64,000 nt of DNA from NCBI RefSeq assembly GCF_020497125.1, contig NC_059084.1, forward strand, positions 40,370,399-40,434,398, in the 5' to 3' direction. This stretch comes from Mauremys mutica. Taxonomy: Eukaryota; Chordata; Testudines; Geoemydidae. This document shows positions 10,361 to 20,637 of the stretch, one piece after another. How positions within the stretch are numbered: position 1 is the first letter of the stretch; each line of letters opens with the position of its first letter. The notes beneath the pieces are model-generated. The model was not told the origin of the DNA. It ran no database searches and saw only the letters and a program-made list of their open reading frames with translations. Position numbers and translations under genes: made by a program.

Positions 10361-11299
10361 ATGGAGCATGGGAACCACACAGAGGTGACAGAGTTCCTGC
10401 TGCTGGGGCTGTCCCAGACCCGGGAGGTCCAGCTTTTCCTCTTTGTCCTCTTCTTGCTTTTCTACATCATCATCCTCCCAGCCAACATCCTCATCATCCT
10501 CAGCATCTGGGGTGACCCCCACCTGGGCTCCCCCATGTATTTCTTCCTGGCCAACCTGGCCTTCCTGGACATCTGCTACTGCTTTGTCATCTCCCCAAAG
10601 GTACTAAGCCACTTCTTGTCCCACCACAAGACTATCTCCTACAGGGGATGCCTGGCCCAGCTCTTCTTTCTCCACCTCCTAGGAGGGGCTGAAATCAACC
10701 TCCTCATGGGCATGGCCTTTGATAGGTATGTGGCCATCTGTCAGCCTCTGCGCTACACCACTGTGGTGAGCAGAGGGGTCTGCTGGGCCCTGTTAGGGGC
10801 TGCCTGGGCCCTGGGGTTCATGCACTCATGTATCCAGGTCATCCCCATTGTCCAGCTCCCCTTCTGTGGCCCCAATGAGTTGGACAGTTTATTTTGTGAC
10901 ATCACCCAGGTGATCAAGCTGGCCTGCACCGATGTCTATGTGCTGGAGTTCTTCATGTTCTTCAATAGTGGCCTGATCACTTTTTTGTGCTTCCTCCTCT
11001 TGCTCATCTCCTATGGGGCCCTGCTGGTCCGGCAGTGGGCAGGTGGCTCCTCAAAGGGGATGAGCAAAGCAGCCTCCACCTGCATCACCCACATCATAAT
11101 CATCATCATCATGTTCGGCCCGGCCACCTACATCTACTGCCGGCCCTTCCGCAGCTTCCCCCTGGACAAAGTGGTGGCCGTGTTCCACACCGTGGTCTTC
11201 CCCCTGCGGAACCCCATTATCTACACACTCAGGAACAAGGAGATCATCAGTGCCATGAAGAGGCTGCTGGGCAGATACGGGCTGTGGAGACGGAAATAG
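10361..11299 (+). CDS. Olfactory receptor, class II, family-4-like (312 aa)
   Basis: A seven-transmembrane odorant receptor of the olfactory cilium membrane, expected to couple to G-olf. The 312-residue length is typical. N5-H-T is the usual N-glycosylation site. Signature blocks are SPMYFFLANLAFLD (57-70), MAFDRYVAIC (118-127, Tyr replaced by Phe before DRY), KAASTCITH (236-244) and PLRNPIIY (281-288). C97 and C179 can form the conserved disulfide. The block ITQVIKLACTDVYVLE (181-196) points to an OR4-like family. The TM1 Gly-Asn pair is Ala-Asn (41-42), and TM6 starts with a run of Ile encoded by ATC/ATA repeats. The ATG at 10361 follows a splice acceptor; an in-frame upstream ATG at 10229 would add 44 residues across that acceptor and is rejected. 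The frame is intact and probably functional. Confidence 0.93.
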   Translation: MEHGNHTEVTEFLLLGLSQTREVQLFLFVLFLLFYIIILPANILIILSIWGDPHLGSPMYFFLANLAFLDICYCFVISPKVLSHFLSHHKTISYRGCLAQLFFLHLLGGAEINLLMGMAFDRYVAICQPLRYTTVVSRGVCWALLGAAWALGFMHSCIQVIPIVQLPFCGPNELDSLFCDITQVIKLACTDVYVLEFFMFFNSGLITFLCFLLLLISYGALLVRQWAGGSSKGMSKAASTCITHIIIIIIMFGPATYIYCRPFRSFPLDKVVAVFHTVVFPLRNPIIYTLRNKEIISAMKRLLGRYGLWRRK

Positions 11300-11339
11300 A
11301 AGAAGAAGAAGAAAAAGAAGAAAATGAGGGGGTCAACAA

Positions 11340-11457
11340 GCATTTGGCAAGGGGGATCCAGTGGACATTGTGTACTTAGATTTTCAGGAAGCCCTTGATG
11401 AAGTCACTCACCAAGAGCTCTTAAGCAAAGTAAGGTATCATGGGACAAGAAGGAAGG
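11340..11457 (+). repeat. CR1 LINE reverse-transcriptase fragment, 5' part
   Basis: The translated stretch DIVYLDFQEALDEVTHQELL matches the CR1-type reverse-transcriptase block (V-Y-L-D-F-x-x-A-F-D-x-V-x-H). The sequence stops at 11457 where another repeat begins, and the same LINE resumes at 12375. Confidence 0.7.
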
Positions 11458-12374
11458 TGTCACACCCCAATGCCCCCCTCCCAGTAGGGAGTCCTCTGGG
11501 GAAGGCATATCATCATTGTATGTGACTGACTCTGTGGCAAGCATTGCAAAGTATTTTGGGGAGGGTCAAAGGTGTGTGAGTGGAGAGTGGAAGTTTCCTT
11601 TGTAGGTAAGAAAGGCCAAAAGGAGAGGAGAAAGAGAGCAGAGAATGGGTTAACTCAACCCTGCAGCTAGCAAGCTCAGTCCGAAGATAAGATGCTGGTC
11701 TCCACCCAAGGACACTGCTCACAGCTGAGACTTGGCAGACAAATGAGAAAGACTGGGGCTTGAAAGTTGCTTGAGAGGCTGTGGGAAACCGACTACACTG
11801 ACCTGCACCTGCAGGACAGCAAAGCCAGAGGAGAGGAAAACAAAGCCCAGGGCTGCCAGTCTGAAAACACAGGCGAGATAACAAAAGGGGGCACCGAGTC
11901 AGGCGTCCCTGAAGCTAGGATGTTTTGGGAAAGGGAACAAGACCATAGCAAGCCTGTTTGGACTGGTACAAAGAGCACCAGGAACAGAGGGCTCTGGACG
12001 AAAACACCCCCAAAGCAGCCCAGGATTTAAAACCCTCCTGAGAGCTGGAGCAACTTGGAGAGCACAACAGATTCTTGGACAGCCTAGGCCCAGGACAGCA
12101 TTCCCGTCCACCTTCCCCCGCTCTTCTGATGTTACACCATGTGTGTGTGAGTATGAAAGTGGGTTAGGACCTGGGGGAATTAACACTTTCTTTCTTCCCC
12201 TGAGTGACATGGGAACGGTACCAGCACAATCTCCTGTTATTTTATTGTTTTATCAATAAAGCTTTAAAATTTAGACCCCTGGTGTGTGCCTCATCATCTC
12301 CTCCCCAAAAGAGCCTGTGGCCACAGCCTGGTCAACTGTGGTCCTGGGCAGATTGGTAATGAAAATGTGTCACA
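11458..12374 (+). repeat. Probable LTR inserted in a CR1 copy
   Basis: This 917-bp stretch starts TGTCACACCCC and ends ATGTGTCACA. A CAATAAAGC polyadenylation-like signal lies near 12252. It splits one CR1 reverse-transcriptase sequence into two collinear parts, showing it is an insertion. No clear target duplication could be defined because the termini share GTGTCACA. The class is inferred from the termini and the signal alone. Confidence 0.5.
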
Positions 12375-12960
12375 GATCAGTAACTGGGTAAAAAGATAGG
12401 AAACAAAGAGTAAGAATAAATAGTCAGTTTTCAAAATGGAGAGCCAGAAATAGTGGTGTCCCCCAGGCATCTGTATTGGGACCAGTGTTGTTCAATATAT
12501 TCATAAATGATCTGGAAAAAGGGACAAACAGTGAAGTGGCAAAGTTTGCAGACAATACAAAATTAGTCAGCATAGTTAAGTCTAAAGCAGTTTGTGAAGC
12601 TTCACAAAGGGATCCCATAAAACTGGATGACTGGGCAACAAAATGGCAGATGAAATTCAACGTTGATAAATGCAAAGTAATGAACTTTGAAAAACATAAT
12701 CCCAGCAATAAATACAAAATGATGGGGTCTAAATTAGCTGTTACCACTCCAGAAAGCGATCTTGGAGTCAGCAGAGATAGTTCTCAGAAAAAGTCCGCTC
12801 AATATACAGAGGCAGTCAAAAAAGCTAACAAAATGTTAGTAACCATTAGGTAGGGGATATATACTAAAACAGAATATACCATAATGGCACTATATAAATC
12901 CATGGTGTGCAGTTCTGGTCGCACCATCTCAAAAGTGATATATTACAATTAATAACTATA
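12375..12960 (+). repeat. CR1 LINE reverse-transcriptase fragment, 3' part
   Basis: Translation of 12476-12853 shows GPVLFNIFINDLEKGTNSEV, then KFADNTKLVS (the catalytic Y/F-A-D-D box, changed to FADN), then LDDWATKWQMKFNVDKCKVM, all standard CR1/non-LTR RT blocks in the right order. Frames are broken at both ends. This is an old, inactive LINE copy. Confidence 0.85.
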
Positions 12961-13965
12961 GTATCTATGGAGTAATTCTGTAGTGCATATGGAATACGTT
13001 TGTAGCAACTCTAGTATCTAAGTAGTAATGTTGTAGTATCCATGCAGTATTCATTGTTATATATGGAGCAATATAGTGGTAACATCGCAGCATCTTTGGA
13101 GCAACTTAGTTGTATCTCTGTAATATCTATGGGGAAATATATATTGTAATTGTACAGCACATGGAGCAACTCTGTTGTATCTATGGAGAAACTCTTCACA
13201 TTTTATGTATTACCTATAATATCTGTTGGATAATAGTGTTGTAAATCTGTATTATCTATTGAGTAACGCTATTGTAATTATGTAGTATCAATGAAGAAAT
13301 TATATAGCAATCATGCAGATTTTATCTAATAAACCTATATACTCTGTGGAATAACTTTGTAGCAAATCTCTATTATTTATGTATAGGCGTGGGAGGATTA
13401 GATTTTATCTGTAAGTGTTGGTAAAGGTAAATTTCACTATACACACAGAAATCAACAAAAAGAATATTTACATCGATAATATTTACATCGATAAGTGAAA
13501 TTTACAGTTTGGCAAAGTAAAAAAAATGCTGCTTTAGCAGTTATTAGAGTTTGATTTAAAGATATTTACTTTGTATATATTTACATGCGATGTTGACAAT
13601 GTGTGTTTTAACAGTTATAAAGCTTTACGTTTTTGAATCTCAGAGTCTACTGTCATTAAAAAATTATTTGACCCCCACATAATTTTCCAGAATAGTGAAA
13701 ATTTAAATCAATAAAAATTGAAAAAATGCTTAAAAATAAATATCAATATTATCCATTCAAATTACAAAAATGAAAGTCACATTCTGCTGATCGTATCTAT
13801 GTGGTAACTTTTGTTGTAATACTGTAATATCTATGGAGTAATAGCAATGTAGTACTTCTGTAGTATCTGTTGATTAACTCAGGTTTATCTATGGAATAAC
13901 AATGTACTGTTTTGTTAGTATCTATGGGGCAACTCTGGTGTATTTCCTGAGTAACTTGCAGGTAA
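12955..13965 (+). repeat. Degenerate minisatellite around TAGTATCTATGGAGTAAC
   Basis: Variants of GTAGTATCTATGGAGTAACTC recur about every 35-45 bases from 12958 to 13375 and again from 13790 to 13960. Between them (13380-13790) lies unrelated A+T-rich sequence with GTAAATTTCACTAT and its near inverse AAGTGAAATTTACAG at 13426-13515, perhaps a small inserted element. Confidence 0.55.
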
Positions 13966-13970
13966 CATAA

Positions 13971-15047
13971 TTGTTTACACCAGGTTTAACAAAGAACACA
14001 GATTCTTTTTCTTCTATTTATTTGTAATGACTGTGCAATGCTTATTTTCATTCACATAAGTATTAGTAGACCAAACATTGTGAGGAGGTTTGTGTTATTA
14101 GTGTTTATTATGTTAAAACACAGAAGAAGATATATTTCAGGCAATATGCTTGAGTAGGAGAAAGTTTATGCAGTAGATAATCAGCATGAGCACTGTGTGT
14201 GCTGAGATAGGTTTAAAAAGAACTATGAACATCAACCTATTTTAAAGCAAATAATGAAAAATAATCCCTTAAAATGTAACCTCTATTCTTCCTCTTGTGC
14301 CAATTGCTAGCAAGGTTTCAAAATTCTGGAGACTGAAGCTGTTTCTTTTTGTGTTTTTCCTTCTGAAATCTTCCTACTTGAAAACCTAGGAAAATCCATC
14401 ACACAATTATGCATTAGAAAACACAAAGGCTGCACAATAATGGACTCATTTCAGGACAATGTTGCACCCACCACCTTAGCTCTGCCCCCTTGTGTTTACA
14501 GATTCAGATTTTCAAAGTCATTTAGGGATTTGGCTGCCCAGCTCCCAGTAATATTAATGAGATAGGGGCATCTGTCTGCTTTAGAGGGCTTTGAATATCC
14601 TACCCATGGAAAATACATAAGTTGCAAATTCTTTAGTATTTCTTTGTCTAAAATATAAATTGCCAGATTCTTCCCTTCTCTGTTGCTTATAATGATTGAT
14701 AAGGATGCAACTGCAGAAGCTTCAGAAGAAATGCTCTTTGTGTAAATGAAGGTAAAAGGAATGTTATCTTCCCCTCTCTCCCTTTCCCAGCTACTTAAAC
14801 CAGCCCTGGTTTAGGGCCTTTTCCCCCACCCTCCCCTGAGAACTTAGGACACCTTCCTCCCTCCCATGAGAACTGCTAATAATGAAGATTTATGGCAATG
14901 AATTGTTGAAAATAAATATATCTTCAAGGTAAAAGTAACGTGTAATGCTATGAGTAATAGATAGAGGTGGGTTCACTAATCCGTGGGTCTTTCTATTACT
15001 TAATAAAGATCTTGGGGGTGTTGTAATGGATGTAGGCATGTACATAC
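13971..15047. other. Gene-free stretch
   Basis: No coding or repeat signature could be assigned. Confidence 0.4.
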
Positions 15048-15978
15048 TGTGACAAGGTCGGGCCAGATAACTACAGGATAGTGATCCTTTTGAGAACTGG
15101 GACGTGGGTGAGCACCAGGAACTTGCTGGAACCAATTAAGGCAGTCAGGCTAATTTGGACACCTTGAGTCAATTAAGAAGCTGCTAGAATCAAATAAGAC
15201 AGGTGGGCTAATCAGGGCATCTGGTTTAAAAAGGACCTCAGCTCAGTCAGTGAGGGGCTTGCAAGGAGCTGAGTGTGAGAGGGTTTATTGCTGGAGGACT
15301 GAGGAGTACAAATGGTATCTGGCATCAGGAAGAAGGTCTGGTGGTGAGAATAAAGGTGTTGGGAGGAGATCATAGGGAAGTAGCCCAGGGAGCTGTAGCT
15401 GTCACACAACTGTTACAAGAAACACTGTAGACAGCTGTGATTCACAGGGCCCTGGGCTGGAACCTGGTGTAGAGGGTGGGCCTGGGTCTCCCCCATCCTC
15501 CCAACTCCCTAATGGAAACAGGAGAAGTTGTCCTGGACTGTGGATTCCACCAAAGCGTAAGGTCCCTGGCCTGTCCCCTGACCCCATAGGTGGATCACCA
15601 GAGACTGTGAGGATTGTTCTCCTTCTGTTTCCCCAAGCTGGCCAGTGATGAGGTTAGCTGAGTGAATGGCAGGTTTGAGACACTAACAAAAGTGGCCAAA
15701 CTGAGGGTTGCCATGAATCTCTGAGGTGAGCAAATTTGCCAATAAGTGCAGGACCCAACAAGGGGAGGAGGGATAGCTCAGTGGTTTGAGCATTGTCCTG
15801 CTAAACCCAGGATTGTGAGCTCAATCTTTGAGGAGGCCACTTAGGAATCTGGGGCAAAAATTGGTCCTGCTAGTGAAGGCAGGGGGCTGGACTTGATGAC
15901 CTTTCAAAGTCCCTTCCAGTTCTAGGAGATTGGTATATCTCCAATTATTACCTAAGGCAGAGGAGGAACTTTGTCACA
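15048..15978 (+). repeat. LTR-like element split by a SINE
   Basis: Termini are TGTGACAAGG and CTTTGTCACA, inverted repeats of each other with TG...CA ends, and ATAC flanks both sides (15044-15047 and 15979-15982) as a target duplication. About 930 bp in total, of which about 190 bp (15762-15952) is an inserted SINE. TTTAAAAAGG near 15227 may be a TATA-like box. I recall similar sequences as abundant turtle LTRs, but the family name was not verified. Confidence 0.6.
15762..15952 (+). repeat. tRNA-derived SINE of the tortoise Cry I type
   Basis: It begins GGAGGAGGGATAGCTCAGTG and has a Pol III A box (TAGCTCAGTGGTTTGAGCA) and a B-box-like GATTGTGAGCTCAATC, then the tail part CCTTCCAGTTCTAGGAGATT and TATATCTCCAATTATTA. 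This arrangement matches the cryptodiran turtle Pol III SINE as I know it. It interrupts the LTR-like element at 15048-15978. Confidence 0.8.
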
Positions 15979-16089
15979 ATACTAACCTAAACAAAAAGAG
16001 TTTGCTGTAACTAATTCAGGGCTTATTGGAAAATTCAATCCAGGGGAACAAGTATCACAATACAGAAGCCTGTACTCAAATCTGCCCCT

Positions 16090-16724
16090 TTTTCTTCTAA
16101 CATGACTCTTATTTCTGCACTGCTGCTGGCGGCGGCACTGCCTTGGGAGCTGGGCAGTTGGAGAGCAGCGGCTGCTGGCTGGGAGCCCAGCTCTAAAGGC
16201 AGAGCCACTGCCAGCAATAGTGCAGAAGTAAGGATAGCATGGTATGGTATTGCCATCCTTACTTCTGTGTTGCTGCTGGCGGGGCACTGCCTTCACAGCT
16301 GGGCACCTGGCCAACAGCTGCTGCTCTCTGGCATCCCAGCTCTGAATGCAGAGACCCTTAGTGACTCCCCCTGCAATTCCCTTTTGGGTCAGGAATCCCA
16401 ATTTCAGAAATGCTGGTCTCCCCCATGAAATCTGGTCTTTTGTGTGCATTTACCCTATACTATACATAAGGGTTGTGAGTTAAATCCTTGAGGGGGCCAC
16501 TTAGGGATCTGGGGCAAAAATTGGTCCTGCTAGTGAAGGCAGGGGGCTGGACCCGATGACCTTTCAAGGTCCCTTCCAGTTCTAGGAGATTGGTATATCT
16601 CCAATTATTAGTTTATTAGTTAGTATTAGGTAGTATGTATATAGTATAGGGTAAAAGCACACAAAAGACCAGATTTCATGGTCCATGATGTGTTTTTATG
16701 GCTGTGAATTTGGTAGGGCCCTAA
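16090..16724. mobile_element. hAT-like MITE, left end missing, with SINE inserted
   Basis: The right end AATTTGGTAGGGCCCTAA at 16708-16725 is a TIR-like terminus. Inside are inverted arms: CAGAAGTAAGGATAGCA at about 16223 with CCATCCTTACTTCTGTG at about 16254, and AAATCTGGTCTTTTGTGTGC at about 16427 with GCACACAAAAGACCAGATTT at about 16657. The SINE copy at 16467-16615 sits in the loop of the second pair. The class is inferred from memory of turtle elements; no transposase is encoded. Confidence 0.5.
16467..16615 (+). repeat. Second Cry I-type SINE, 5' truncated
   Basis: From GGGTTGTGAGTTAAATCC onward it matches the SINE at 15762-15952 nearly base for base up to TATATCTCCAATTATTAG. The A-box half is missing, so it cannot be transcribed from its own promoter. 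Confidence 0.8.
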
Positions 16725-16789
16725 TTATAGGACCACCTAAAATCCTCAACAAAGACTGGGGACCTATTATACCCAATCCTGCATAGACC

Positions 16790-16990
16790 CCAACTGAGAT
16801 TAGGGTCCCCATCGTGGCAGGCACTGCACAGACACAGTGAAAGACAACCCTGCCCTGAAGAATTTACAGTTCAAATAGAGGAAGGAAGGATTGTTATCCC
16901 CATTCATACAAATGGGGAAACAGAGGTCAAGATGCATCAACTGCAATCCCAACAGTCCTCCATAGAGCTTGGGCTAAGATTTGAAAATCT
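16790..16990 (+). repeat. MIR/L2-like ancient repeat
   Basis: Contains the phrases GGCAGGCACTGCACAGACAC and TTATCCCCATTCATACAAAT followed by GGGGAAACAGAGGTCAAGA, the well-known ancient amniote interspersed-repeat wording. Highly diverged. Confidence 0.45.
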
Positions 16991-17229
16991 GTCCAAGGGG
17001 TTTACATGTTCAATTAGTTTTAATGAGACTCAAGTGTCCAAATCTTCTAGACATCCATCAATAAAGATTCCGTGAGAGACACAAGAGGAACTATCTTCTT
17101 TTGTACAGCACCTAGCACTGCTTGGCTCTTGAACCTCTAATACTAATAATGTTCCCCTTCTTTGGACACCAGAGTCTTTGCCCCATAGTAACAGATGCCA
17201 GGGCCTCAAAGGTCAGTTTCCCAGTGGAG

Positions 17230-17612
17230 AAGTCTGGGTATTTTCTTATGTTACTTCTTATGACTTATGAGGAGAGCCTGAGGGAACTGGGATTGTTTAG
17301 TCTGCAGAAGAGAAGGATGAGGGGGGATTTGATAGCTGCTTTCAACTACCTGAAAGGGGGTTCCAAAGAGAATGGATCTAGTCTGTTCTCAGTGGTACCT
17401 GATGACAGAAGAAGGAGTAATGGTCTCAAGTTGCAGTGGGGGAGGTTTAGGTTGGATATTAGGAAAAACTTTTTCACTCAGAGTGGTGAAGCACTGGAAT
17501 GGGTTACCTAGGGTGGTTTTTAAGGTCAGGCTTGACAAAGCCCTGGTTGGGATGATTTAGTTGGAATTGCTCCTGTTTTGAGCAGGGGGTTGGAGTAGAT
17601 GACCTCCTGAGG
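17230..17612 (+). repeat. CR1 LINE 3' end
   Basis: Carries the CR1 C-terminal translation LRGDL-like block ([18 protein letters not shown]), then the 3' untranslated phrases GCAGTGGGGGAGGTTTAGGT and GAGCAGGGGGTTGGAGTAGA, ending near GACCTCCTGAGGTC. 5' truncated and frameshifted, inactive. Confidence 0.85.
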
Positions 17613-18304
17613 TCATGAACTGGGGTGCAAAGGGAGAGAAAGGACTGAATTAGTCAAAAAAATTTGGTCTCCTGCTATAATTCAAGGTCTGTGTTAAACT
17701 CATGCTTAGTAAACAAGAGAAGTGTGGGACTGAGAAACTATTAACCCAAATTGTTGTGTCAGAAATTAGGCCTAACTGTTGGACTAATAAGGAGAAGATG
17801 TGCTGGTCCCTCCACCACTACCTTTTGGGGTCCTCCAAAAGAAACTTTGGATGGACAGATGTGAATGCAGGCTAAGCAAAAGATGAGAGGAGGGGAAGTA
17901 GTGAGCTTCACCATCATGGCTGCCACCCCCACCGTCTCCTGGGACACCAGACCTTCTTTGCTCTGATCGTGAGAGGAGTCCTGACCAGACTGGGCCAGAG
18001 AAAGTATGACGCTGCAGTTTATATGTTTTATAAAAATATTTATAAGTGTGAATATGATGTTACTGGAATATGCTTTATGCAAAAGGTCTCTTGTAAGGTA
18101 TCACTACAAAGCTTATTATCTACTGAGTGTGTTCATCCCATTTGTTTGTAGGTATTATTTCTATGTCTGTATGTATGAATAAACTTGTATTACTGATGTA
18201 AACATGTTAAGTGGAAGCCATTAAGGGTGCTTCAGAATTAATCACTTGTAAATGGCTCTGTTTACTTGCAATCCTTCCAGACTACATGCTGACTAGCCAA
18301 AGGT

Positions 18305-18545
18305 TATACTGGCACTGGAAAAGGTTCAGAGAAGGGCAACTAAAATGATTAGGAGTTTGGAAAGGGTTTGGAGGAGTGATTAAAGAGGCTTCAGCTTGGA
18401 AAAGAGGAGACTAAGAGGGGATATGACAGAGGTATATAAAATCATGAGTGATGTGGAGAAAGTAGATAAGGAAAGTTATTTACTTATTCCACATTTCAAA
18501 CAGCCTACAATCCCAGGGTGTTTAGATGGGAGATTTTGAGTCAGC
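18305..18545 (+). repeat. CR1 LINE fragment
   Basis: Phrases AGAGAAGGGCAACTAAAATG, GAGACTAAGAGGGGATATGA and GAGGTATATAAAATCATGAG are typical of the end of the CR1 coding region. Truncated at both sides. Confidence 0.75.
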
Positions 18546-18787
18546 CCAGTGTGAATTCTAGGAGGCAGTTTCTGGTGCACTGGCAGTGTGTATGTTGTAA
18601 GACAGGGGTAGGCAACCTATGGTATGCGTGCCAAGGGCATCACGCAAGCTGATTTTCAGTGGCACTCACACGCCCGGGTCCTGGCCATCGGTCTGGGGGA
18701 CTCTGCATTTTAATTTAATTTTAAATGAAGCTTCTTAAACATTTTAAAAACATATTTACTTTACTTAGAACAATAGTTTAGTTATAT

Positions 18788-19669
18788 CAATGGTCCCCAA
18801 CGCGGTGCCCGGGGGCATGGCGCCCACCGGGGCATTTATGTGTTCCTGCCTAATGCCCAGCAGGGGAGAGAAGCTGTGGCTCCACGCCTGCCAGGGACAG
18901 GGAACGCCGGGGCTGCAGGCGCCGGCGTTCTCTCTCCCTGGCAGGCGCCGGGCCACAGCTTCTCTCCGGCTTCTCCAGGGCTGCAGGCTGTGGACACCGG
19001 TGTTCTCTGTGCCCGGAAGGCGCGGGGCCGCGGCTTCTCTCTGGGTTCTCCAGGGCTGCAGGCTCTGGGCGCCGGTGTTCTCTGTGCCCGGAAGGCGCGG
19101 GGCCGCGGCTTCTCTCCGGCGCGAAGCTGCGGTCCTGCCCCTGCTGGGGACAGCAAACTCTGGGACTGCAGGCTGCAGACGCCAGTGTTCTCGATCCCTG
19201 GCAGGCGCGGGGCCCGCCTAGTGCCCAGCATGGGAGAGAAGCCGGGGCCCCGCGCCCGCCGGGGACAGAGAACTCCAGGGCTGCAGGCTTCATTCTATGT
19301 TAAAGTAAGAATAATAAATATATTTGGACCAGCAGTTCAACAATGTTTTACTTTTTTTTAAATAAATAAGATGAAAACTGTTTATGATATTTATTTTGTA
19401 AAAACTCCTTAATTTTTCTTACAGGTAGATAAAAAAGAGCAAATTCACATGGTAAGGTGAAAGTAATTGCCAAATAATTTAATTAATACCTTTTACATGT
19501 AAAATTACTCTTTTTATCTTATGGATTCATATATTATGTAATAGTAAATATGTTTTTTGTATTATTTAATGTACAAATACAAAATAAGCCTTGAAAAATT
19601 GTTGGCGCCCACCCCACACTTCTGGAAACATGAATGTGCTACTGGCCATAAAAAGGTTGGGGACCACTG
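18788..19669. mobile_element. Second hAT-type element nested in the first (inner element)
   Basis: Ends are CAATGGTCCCCAAC and GTTGGGGACCACTG. AGTTATAT flanks both sides (18780-18787 and 19670-19677), an exact 8-bp duplication of outer-element sequence. The 882-bp body has a GC-rich half with 75-bp tandem repeats (18850-19290) and an A+T-rich half. Long frames in the GC-rich half in several phases have no domain and are probably composition effects. Confidence 0.85.
18926..19150. repeat. GC-rich 75-bp tandem repeat
   Basis: The phrase GTTCTCT followed by CCC-GGAAGGCGCGGGGC starts at 18926 (variant), 19001 and 19076, exactly 75 bp apart. A related block follows near 19186. 75 is a multiple of three, which explains why several frames stay open here. 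Confidence 0.75.
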
Positions 19670-19809
19670 AGTTATATATTATAGACTTATAGAAAGAGAC
19701 TTCTAAAAACGTTAAAATGTATTACTGGCACATGAAACCTTAAATAAGAATGAATAAATGAGGACTCAGCACAGCACTTCTGAAAGGTTGCCAACCCCTG
19801 TTGTAAGAG

Positions 19810-20637
19810 AAGGTACTGCCACCTAGTGGTGAATGTTCAGACAGGCCAAAGGGCTTACTAGCGGTGGCCGTTCATAGCAGTGTCTTTTAATGCAGGTGGC
19901 AGGCTCCTGCTGTGTTTTGGAGATGAAAAATCAGGGTTCTAATCCTGGCTCCCCCAGTATGTTCCTGGAGCTAACAGTGCAGTTTTCCTTTTCCAGGTAG
20001 CACATGACTTTGTTATCTGCTATAACGTTCAGAGCTGGGTTAGAATCTCGAACCTGCCAAATTCAGAGGGTGTATGGATACAGAGCTCAGTGTGGGGCCC
20101 TTCATTGGTAGTGGTGGGACCTTGGGCAAGTCACTTCAGACCAGATTAATAATGGTATTTGGGTGCCCAAAGATGCAGATAGATGCCTAGTGGGTTTCTA
20201 AAGCTCCCGCCATTTAACTCCCATTAACATTAATTTAGGCACTTAAATCCCATTTGAAAATCTGGGCCCGGACCACTTTTGGAAATCCCTCTGGGCATCG
20301 ATCTGCATGTTTAGGCACCAAAATCACCTTTGAAAATCTGGCCATTTGTTTCCGCATGTTTCAGTTGCCCATCTGTACACATCACTTCCGTATCTCACAG
20401 GGGTGTGGTGAGAATAAATACCTTAGAGATTGGGATGTGCTCCAATCCTATGACAATAGGGGGCCTTATATGACTGTAGATAGAAAGGTGTACTGCATGC
20501 CCAACTTGATACACCATGGGCCTGATTTTGATAGGTGATGAGCACCTGCAGCGCCGATTGGCTTGAACTGGAGTTGTGGGTACTCAACACCTTTGAAAAT
20601 CTGGCCTCTAAATCATCTCAGTTTGGGCCCCCAGAAA
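19810..20637. other. Gene-free stretch with dispersed short repeat
   Basis: No gene. Contains repeated TTTGAAAATCTGG-type phrases (20252, 20331, 20594) interspersed with TTTAGGCAC-like words, a dispersed ancient repeat also visible near 23550, 28090 and 29860. Confidence 0.4.

Larger units (their letters stand above)
18603..19800. mobile_element. hAT-type MITE with 8-bp target duplication (outer element)
   Basis: Terminal inverted repeats CAGGGGTAGGCAACC and GGTTGCCAACCCCTG bound the element. TTGTAAGA occurs immediately before (18595-18602) and after (19801-19808): an exact 8-bp target duplication as expected for hAT transposition. Without the inner insertion it would be about 310 bp. No transposase is encoded, so it must have been moved in trans. 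Confidence 0.85.

Noticed and set aside
11513..12210. Several frames of about 100 codons on both strands
   Set aside because: They lie in the LTR-like insertion; no retroviral or host domain is visible.
12955..13375. Possible CRISPR-like array
   Set aside because: The repeats are imperfect, the spacing is irregular and the context is vertebrate; it is a degenerate minisatellite.
15762..15952. Possible tRNA gene
   Set aside because: A and B box-like sequences are present but the rest does not fold as a tRNA and continues into a SINE tail.
16102..16428. Ala/Leu-rich frames on both strands
   Set aside because: They lie in the inverted arms of a MITE; no conserved domain.
18790..19361. Several overlapping Pro/Arg/Gly-rich frames of 130-170 codons
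   Set aside because: They lie in a GC-rich tandem repeat inside a non-autonomous transposon and are open on both strands, which points to composition.
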